From Ephemerocybe angulata (lineage: Eukaryota > Basidiomycota > Agaricomycetes > Agaricales > Psathyrellaceae), in contig JAACJK010000161.1 in assembly GCA_013368325.1 (NCBI GenBank), positions 1 to 18,180 on the forward strand: a stretch of DNA of 18,180 nt. The letters are read 5' to 3'. Positions 9,823 through 15,066 of the stretch are shown one piece after another. Positions within the stretch are counted from its first letter, which is position 1. Each line of letters begins with the position of its first letter. Under the pieces are notes generated by a model, which was not told the DNA's origin, searched no databases, and was given only the letters and a program-made list of their open reading frames with translations. The position numbers were made by a program, and so were the translations under genes.

Positions 9823-10831
9823 ATGATCAATAATATTAATTTTTTATTCTTAAAATCTTTATTATTTAATTTAATAGATGTAGCTACTATAATAGTTCCA
9901 GTATTATTAGCAGTTGCTTTCATGACAATAATAGAAAGAAAACAATTAGCTGCCCATCAAAGAAGGGTAGGACCAAATACAGTAGGTTATTGGAATATTA
10001 CAACCATTTGCAGATGCTTTAAAATTAATTTTAAAGGAGACAGTAATACCCTCACAATCAAATAAAGTAATATTTTATTTAGCTCCTGTTTCTTCTTTAA
10101 TTTTTAGTTATTAGGTTGGGGTGTTATACCTTTTGGTCAAGGAATAGCAATATCTGATTATTCAATGAGTATTTTATATACTTTAGCACTTTCTTCTTTA
10201 GGAGTATATGGTGTATTATTAGCTGGATGGTCAGCTAATTCTAAATATGCTTTTTTAGGATCCTTACGATCTACAGCAGCAATGATTTCTTATGAATTAA
10301 TATTAAGTTCAGCAATCTTAATAATCATATTATTAACAGGATCTTTAAATTATATAACAATAATAGAATCACAGTTATCCGTATGGTTTATAATTCCGTT
10401 ATTACCCGTATTTATATTTTATTTTATATCTATATTAGCGGAAACTTCTAGAACACCTTTTGATTTACAAGAAGCTGAATCTGAATTAGTTGCTGGTTTT
10501 TTACTGAGCATTCTTCAGTACCTTTCGTATTTTCTTTTTAGGAGAATATTCCTCAATTGTATTATTTAGTTGTATAACTGCTATATTATTTTAGGAGTTA
10601 CCACTTACCAGAAATATTTTTAATAACTCAATCATAAATATTCAATCTATTATCTTAGGTGCCAAAACATGTATTTTCTGTTTCTTCTTTGTTTGGTTTA
10701 GAGCTACATTACCCAGATTAAGATATGATCAATTAATTGACTTATGTTGGTTAAATTTATTACCCGTGTGTGTCGCTTTCATTATCTTAGTTCCAAGTAT
10801 TTTAATAGCATTTGATATTGCACCTTACTAA
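9823..10831 (+). pseudogene. nad1, NADH dehydrogenase subunit 1, right copy, frameshifted
   Basis: NAD1 is a membrane-arm subunit of respiratory complex I and forms part of the ubiquinone-binding channel in the inner mitochondrial membrane. The ATG at 9823 opens a hydrophobic first helix, then the matrix loop ERKQLAAHQRRVGPNTVGY. Next come LLGWGVIPFGQGIAISD, AGWSANSKYAFLGSLRSTA, the conserved loop [19 protein letters not shown], and near the C-terminus FRATLPRLRYDQ. The stop is TAA at 10829-10831; about 335 codons is normal for the family. Frame breaks lie near 9993 (2 nt short compared with the left arm), 10107 (1 nt), the T-run 10497-10502, and about 10590-10600. All Trp codons seen are TGG. 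No intron is seen. Confidence 0.93.
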
Positions 10832-10835
10832 TCCC

Positions 10836-10907
10836 CCAGTTATTTTTTTTATCACTTTTTTTATTAACAATAAAAAAAGTCAACAAAAAAAAAATTAGAA
10901 TGGCCAG
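10836..10907. repeat. Family B hairpin holding a family A hairpin (right)
   Basis: Outer unit CCAGTTA-T(n) ... A(n)-TTAGAATGGCCAG. At the T/A junction sits ATCACTTTTTTT, loop ATTAACAAT, AAAAAAAGTCAAC (10851-10886), a full family A hairpin. Compare with the uninterrupted unit at 10937-10978. Confidence 0.7.
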
Positions 10908-10936
10908 TTAATTTTTTTGTTGACTTTTTTATCTAT

Positions 10937-10978
10937 CCAGTTATTTTTTTTTAAAAAAAAAAAAATTAGAATGGCCAG
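10937..10978. repeat. Family B hairpin, apparently empty (right)
   Basis: CCAGTTA-T(n)-A(n)-TTAGAATGGCCAG without an insert. Its ends match those of 10836-10907, which makes the two look like an empty and an occupied site of the same element. Confidence 0.65.
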
Positions 10979-11333
10979 CAGTTATTTTTTTTTGTTTATC
11001 TTAAAAAAAAATTAAGTAATTTTAATCTATCTTATAAACAGATCAAAAAGTGATATAAACAGATAACCCTTATCAATTTTTTTGTTTTGTTTACAAAAAA
11101 AATTAATTAGTAAGTGATACCCCTTGCCGGTAAAAATTACAACTTAAATTGGAATATAATATAAAAGAGATGATCAAAAAATAATAAATTTATTTTCTAC
11201 TATAAGAAATAAAACTATAGAATTATTTTTTTGTTGTTGACTTTTTTATCTATCACTTTTTTATTAACAATAAAAAAGTAAACAGATACAAAAAGTGATA
11301 TAAACAAAAAAAATTAGTAAAAGGATCTATTTT

Positions 11334-11438
11334 ATGGATCCTATTTTTGTATTCTCATTTATTTTTACTAGTTTATTCATAAGATATTGGGTTAACTTAG
11401 ATAGTATTTTTATGATTAAATTTTTATTAGGTATTTAA
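11334..11438 (+). CDS. Small hydrophobic ORF, 34 codons; unrecognised
   Basis: ATG at 11334, TAA at 11436-11438. It encodes a mostly hydrophobic peptide, starting MDPIFVFSFIFTSLFIRYW, with one possible membrane segment. It lies between nad1 and rns on the same strand, in a region that is not made of hairpin repeats, which is why I list it. It does not look like ATP8 (no MPQL start) or NAD4L, and AT-rich DNA gives such ORFs by chance. An inverted AGGATC/GATCCT pair surrounds the ATG. Coding is possible but weakly supported. Confidence 0.3.
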   Translation: MDPIFVFSFIFTSLFIRYWVNLDSIFMIKFLLGI

Positions 11439-11970
11439 TAGGAATTTTGTATTTATTATATATAAAAAAAATTAGCCCTATTGTTTTAATTTTGTTTCAG
11501 GCCGAATGGCCAGTTGACTTTTTTTTCTGTGGACTTTGATACAAACAAACAAGAAAACCCTTATCCAGGCCTTAGCCAGTTATCACTTTTTTTATATAAG
11601 TCAACTACTACAACTGGCCAGTCTAATTTTTTTTATAACAAATACAAAAAAAATAACTGGATTAGTAAGTGATAAAAAAAAATTAACTGTAAAGAATATT
11701 TATTACTTGGGCTTAATTTTTTTTATTTGTTTACTTTTTTATCTTTATCTGGAAAAAAGTGATAGAACAAAAATTAGCCCTAAACAAAACAAATAAATAT
11801 ATACAAAAAAGTTTAAAAATATAAAAGAGATGTAAATATAAATATTGCTTGTTTTTTTTTTTTAATTAACTAGAGCATATACTATACAATATATTAACTG
11901 GGCTTATTTTTTGTAACAAATAAAAAAATTAGGCCCTGCAATTTAATTAATATATTAAATTAATAATAAG
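11439..11970. repeat. Hairpin-rich spacer upstream of right rns
   Basis: No supported gene; the frame at 11536-11796 is a shadow. It holds a composite block at about 11505-11665 in which AGGCCTTAGCC, a family A fragment (about 11580-11605) and a family B hairpin (11611-11660) lie end to end. Then come a GGGCTTAA-type unit at about 11707-11770 and a GGGCTTA/TTAGGCCC hairpin at 11899-11937. The rns promoter may be near 11940-11970, but no consensus is recognised. Confidence 0.6.
11611..11660. repeat. Family B hairpin upstream of rns
   Basis: AACTGGCCAGTCTAA-T(n), loop ATAACAAATA, A(n)-TAACTGG, followed by ATTAGTAAGTGATA. The same tail is found next to other family B units. Confidence 0.55.
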
Positions 11971-13525
11971 AATTTAATTTTGGTTCAGATTGAACGTTTT
12001 TCAGTAGTTTAAGACATGCAAATCGTTTGTTCTACTACCTTTTTTACTTTAATTAAAAGGCTAGAACAAGGTGTACAGGTGAGTAATAATAAATTAGATA
12101 CCTTATAGACCTCTCAAATAGAGGATAAAAATAATTTAGCTATTTATAACAAAAAGGAAATTTTCCACTATAAGAATTGATTTATTTTGTTTAAGGGTAG
12201 TTGGTAGAGTAAAAGCTACCAAGCCTACGATCAATAGCTAAGTTTGAAAGAACCGCTGGCCACATTGGAATGAGAAGTCCCAAATTGCATAAGCAATCTG
12301 CAGTCAAGAATATTAGTCAATGCTCGCAAGAGTGAACTAGCTAACTGAAATCATAAAACAATTAGTAGGTGGTATTTATGATAACGTAAAGGAAAAAAAT
12401 GATATTACTTTACTAATAGTGTTGTCTAAATTACTGGTGCCAGAAGACTCGGTAACGCCAGAAACGCGAACGTTAATCACCTTAAAAAGGCGTAAAGGGT
12501 GTGTAGGCAGCTTACAAAAGTTCTATTTTAATTAGCTATATACTATTAATTATTTAGTATTTAAAAATGAATAACTATAAGCTAGAATCATATTGAGGAT
12601 AAACCGAATAATATTTAGTGTAGGGATGATATCCGTAGATACTAGATGGAATACTAAAGGTGAAAGCTTTTATCTATAAATGATTGACGCTGAGAAACGA
12701 AGGTGAGAATAAGAAATAGGATTAGATACCCAGATACCTCTCACTGTCAACGATGAATGGTAGTTTTGTTAATTAAAGAATTGATAACGATGCTAACGCG
12801 TTAACCATTCCGCCTTGAGAGTACGGTTGCAAAACTGAAACCAAAAAATTAGTCGGTCTCGAAGCAAACGAAGTGAAGCATGCTATTTAATACGATAATC
12901 CGCGTAAAATCTTACCAGTTCTTGTATATCCAAAATATCTTAAAATATTTGAGTAGTTTCCATTTTATGGAAATTCGTTTACAGGTGTTGCATGGCTGTC
13001 TTCAGTCCGTATTGTGAAAAGTTAGGTTAACTCCACTAACGGACGAAATCCCTATTGTTAATTTTTACTTAACTTTTGTTGTATTTTAAAGGAATACATT
13101 GGGACTAAGACAAGTCGTTATGGCCCTCATGAACTGGGCTATAAATGTGCTATAAAAACTTTTACAAAATGATGCAATAATTAGATAAAAAATAATTAGC
13201 AAATCATTAAAAAATTAATTATTTTTTTAGACAGATTGTTGTCTGAAATTCGACAACATGAAGGAGGAATTTCGAGTAATCGTTGATCATTACGCAACGG
13301 TGAAGTTTATATTCGTGATGAACTAACTGTCTGTCGCTGGGAAGAAGCTTAGATAGGGATAAGCTATTATGCATATAATTACAAAATTTTTTTGTTTTGT
13401 AAATGAATATTTTTAACTAAACTTACTTTTTGTTTTATATTATTAATATTAGTGAACTCTTCTGAGTAACATCTCAAAAGTCATAGCAAGGTAGCTGTAC
13501 TGGAAAGTGCTGCTGGATAATAAAG
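11971..13525 (+). rRNA. Small-subunit mitochondrial rRNA (rns), right copy
   Basis: Decoding-subunit rRNA of the mitochondrial ribosome. Landmarks in order: TCAGATTGAACG near 11985-11996 with ACATGCAAATCG soon after (5' domain); GTGCCAGAAGACTCGG at 12437-12452 (530 loop, fungal mitochondrial form); ACGCGAACGTTAATC then AAAGGGTGTGTAGGC; ATTAGATACCC at 12721; GCTAACGCGTTAA near 12790; the GAAGCATGC...TTTAAT block near 12875-12890; GAGTAATCGTTGATCA near 13275; the decoding-site strand CTAACTGTCTGTCGC; and AAGGTAGCTGTACTGGAAAGTGC near the 3' end. The length of about 1.55 kb is normal for fungi and no intron is seen. Both ends are estimated. It lies about 1.1 kb downstream of nad1 and is followed by the poly-C tract and the tRNA cluster on the same strand, which suggests co-transcription. 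Confidence 0.96.
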
Positions 13526-13680
13526 AAAATAAATCTAAACCCCCCCCCCCCCTTATTTTTGTTTCTAATTTTTTTTTTTTTTCAGATAAAAAAGTCGACA
13601 CACGACACTAATAAAATTAGCCTTAAATAAAAATAATTAAATTATAATTATTTTTTTTTTAAAAACACAGAAAAAAATTA
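13526..13680. other. rns to tRNA-Ala spacer, right
   Basis: Contains the poly-C tract and, at about 13565-13605, a T-run plus TCAGATAAAAAAGTCGACACACGACAC, a GC-richer stretch with CGACACACGACAC. A T/A hairpin precedes the tRNA. No gene. Confidence 0.55.
13540..13552. repeat. Poly-C tract (13 C), right copy
   Basis: Thirteen consecutive C about 15 nt downstream of the rns 3' end. The mirror has 11. The rns precursor RNA would carry a pure C-run just past its mature 3' end. Confidence 0.85.
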
Positions 13681-13751
13681 GGGGAAATCTGATAATGGTA
13701 ATCGGTTATATTTGCAATATAATTATGATAGTTCGAATCTATCTTTCTCCA
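13681..13751 (+). tRNA. tRNA-Ala(UGC), right copy
   Basis: Acceptor GGGGAAA/TTTCTCC with discriminator A, including the G3-U70 wobble pair that is the alanine identity element. D-stem TGAT/ATCG, anticodon stem TTATA/TATAA with loop TTTGCAA (anticodon UGC), T-stem GATAG/CTATC with loop TTCGAAT. A shifted reading as tRNA-Cys(GCA) would break two anticodon-stem pairs and was rejected. CCA is not encoded. It is the first of four tRNAs downstream of rns, all on one strand. Confidence 0.93.
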
Positions 13752-14043
13752 ATTTTATTTGTTATCACTTATTTTTTTTTTTGTTTTGTTGTGTTGACTT
13801 TTTTATCTTATCACTTTTTTTTTATATAAATAAAAAAAAAGTAATAAAAAAGTGATAGATACAAAAAAAATAAGTTAAAAAAATAATAGCCCAATTATTA
13901 TTGACTTTTTTTATTTATATAAACCCTGCGGTAAGTGATAGAAGGGTAACAAAAAAATAAACAATTAAAAAAGTAAGGGAATTATTAGTATTACTTTTTT
14001 TTTAATTTATATAAAAAAAAAGTGATAAAAATAAAAGACAAAG
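13752..14043. repeat. Hairpin spacer, right tRNA-Ala to tRNA-Trp
   Basis: No gene. Family A hairpins lie at about 13808-13856 and 13985-14033. Between them, at about 13911-13940, a half unit TTGACTTTTTTTATTTATATAA runs directly into ACCCTGCGGTAAGTGATA instead of its own second half. Confidence 0.6.
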
Positions 14044-14114
14044 AAGAGTGTAGTATAATGGTAGTATCACAATCTCCAAAATTGTTTGTAGGCGTTCGAA
14101 TCGCCTCACTCTTG
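14044..14114 (+). tRNA. tRNA-Trp(CCA), right copy
   Basis: Acceptor AAGAGTG/CACTCTT (7 bp) with discriminator G, as expected for Trp. D-arm GTAT-AATGGTA-GTAT, anticodon stem ACAAT/ATTGT with loop CTCCAAA (anticodon CCA), T-stem AGGCG/CGCCT with loop TTCGAAT. CCA reads UGG; by usual rules it would not read UGA. This bears on the in-frame TGA in dpo. Confidence 0.94.
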
Positions 14115-14416
14115 TTTAATTTTTTTGTTTTTTTGTTTTTTTTGTTTTTTTATTTACTTTAATTTTGTTTTTATTCACTTTTTTTGTATCACTTTTTTTA
14201 TTAACAATAAAAAAAGTCAACAAAAAAAAGTCAAATAAAAACAAAAAATTAGGCCTAATTTTATCACTTTTTTTAATATAAAAAAAAGTCAATACAAAAA
14301 AAACAAAAAAAATAAGTAATAGGAGTGATAAAAGAAAAAAAAAAGTGATACTAGGGCTATTAATTATTTATCTAATTAATTACAATTACTACTTATTTTA
14401 TTAAAAAAAATAATAT
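14115..14416. repeat. Hairpin spacer, right tRNA-Trp to tRNA-Leu
   Basis: No gene. It starts with a run of TTTTTTG repeats, then family A units at about 14175-14223 (a shortened unit next to a full one with ATTAACAAT loop) and 14262-14292 (AATATA loop). Another GTGATA-ended fragment lies near 14325-14350. Confidence 0.6.
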
Positions 14417-14499
14417 ACGAATATGTTGAAATTGGTAAACAATCTTCTCTTAAGCAGAAGTGGAGTAATCCCTTAAGAGTTCAAGTCTCTTTGTTCGTA
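14417..14499 (+). tRNA. tRNA-Leu(UAA), right copy
   Basis: Class II tRNA with a long variable arm. Acceptor ACGAATA/TGTTCGT, discriminator A, D-stem TTG/CAA with GG in the loop, anticodon stem CTTCT/AGAAG with loop CTTAAGC (anticodon UAA), T-stem AAGAG/CTCTT with loop TTCAAGT. It is followed after about 20 nt by a GGGATATT/AATATCCC inverted repeat that may mark a processing or termination site. Confidence 0.94.
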
Positions 14500-14739
14500 T
14501 TGTTTCAAAGATAGTGTTGGGGATATTTTAATATCCCTTGTATCACTATAATCAATTTTATCACTTTTTTTATATAAAAAAAAGTCAACTGGCCATTCTT
14601 TTTTTTTTTGTTACAAAAAAAATAACTGAACAAACAAAAAAATAAAAAACCTACCCTAGTCTAATCCTTTATTTTTTTTTGTTTTTTTTTTTACTTGGCG
14701 ACTAAAACAAAAATTACTGACTAAGAACAAAAGTAATAG
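14500..14739. repeat. Hairpin spacer, right tRNA-Leu to tRNA-Ile
   Basis: The inverted repeat GGGATATT/AATATCCC lies at about 14519-14537. A family A hairpin (14559-14588) then shares its last bases with a family B hairpin (14586-14628), an end-to-end fusion. No gene. Confidence 0.6.
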
Positions 14740-14809
14740 AAGCCTATAATTTAATGGTAGAATGATTTCTTGATGAGGAATTTGTAGGAGTTCAAATCTT
14801 CTTGGCTTA
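14740..14809 (+). tRNA. tRNA-Ile(GAU), right copy
   Basis: 5' acceptor AAGCCTA, D-stem ATTT/GAAT, anticodon stem ATTTC/GGAAT with loop TTGATGA (anticodon GAU), T-stem AGGAG/CTTCT. The 3' acceptor strand TGGCTT is one G short compared with the left copy (TGGGCTT), so the stem has a bulge as written. The left copy lacks a base on the opposite strand, so the real tRNA probably has a full stem. Confidence 0.88.
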
Positions 14810-15066
14810 GTGGTTATTTACTTTTTATTTTTACTTTTTTATATAAAAAAGTGATTAAAAAAAAAGTAAAAATAAAAATTATATTTGGATTTAAAATGAA
14901 TATTTATTTGTTTTGTTTTTATAAAAAGTTTTTAGTGTTGAATGAATAGAAGGAGTTGATGCGGAGTTATTAGACAAAACATCTTTATAATTTTTTTTTG
15001 TTACTTACTAATCCAGGCCTAGGCCAGTTGTAGTAAAAAAAAAATTGATAAGGTTTTTTAATATAA
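14810..15066. repeat. Hairpin block and possible leader upstream of right dpo
   Basis: A T/A hairpin at about 14819-14876 with ATATAA loop comes first. Then 14894-14990 is less repetitive and may hold a short coding segment (see findings). Last is a long hairpin at about 14986-15052 with a perfect palindrome GGCCTAGGCC at 15016-15025. The dpo reading frame begins right after a TTTTTTAATATAAAAAA hairpin at 15054-15070. Confidence 0.55.

Larger units (their letters stand above)
10832..11333. repeat. Hairpin-rich spacer, right nad1 to small ORF
   Basis: No gene. It begins with the family B pair (10836-10907 and 10937-10978). A T/A hairpin at about 10980-11020, a variant motif GTGATACCCCTTGCCGG at 11115-11131, and a family A cluster at about 11237-11302 follow. 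The motif GGATC/GATCC immediately precedes the small ORF. Confidence 0.6.

Noticed and set aside
11334..11438. Assignment of the small ORF as atp8
   Set aside because: It lacks the MPQL-type start and the usual C-terminal basic end, and is shorter than typical fungal ATP8.
11536..11796. ORF of 86 codons (and its partial mirror at 6922-7104)
   Set aside because: Overlaps family A and B hairpins. The similar start in both arms only reflects the palindrome, and the C-terminal half is low-complexity.
13258..13272. AAGGAGGAATTT as a ribosome binding site
   Set aside because: It lies within the 3' domain of rns next to the conserved GAGTAATCG segment, and no ORF follows.
11971..13525. Group I or II intron in rns
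   Set aside because: The conserved blocks follow in normal order and spacing with a total of about 1.55 kb, leaving no room for an intron.
13681..13751. Reading this tRNA as tRNA-Cys(GCA)
   Set aside because: Shifting the loop by one base breaks the outer two anticodon-stem pairs. The G3-U70 pair and discriminator A fit alanine.
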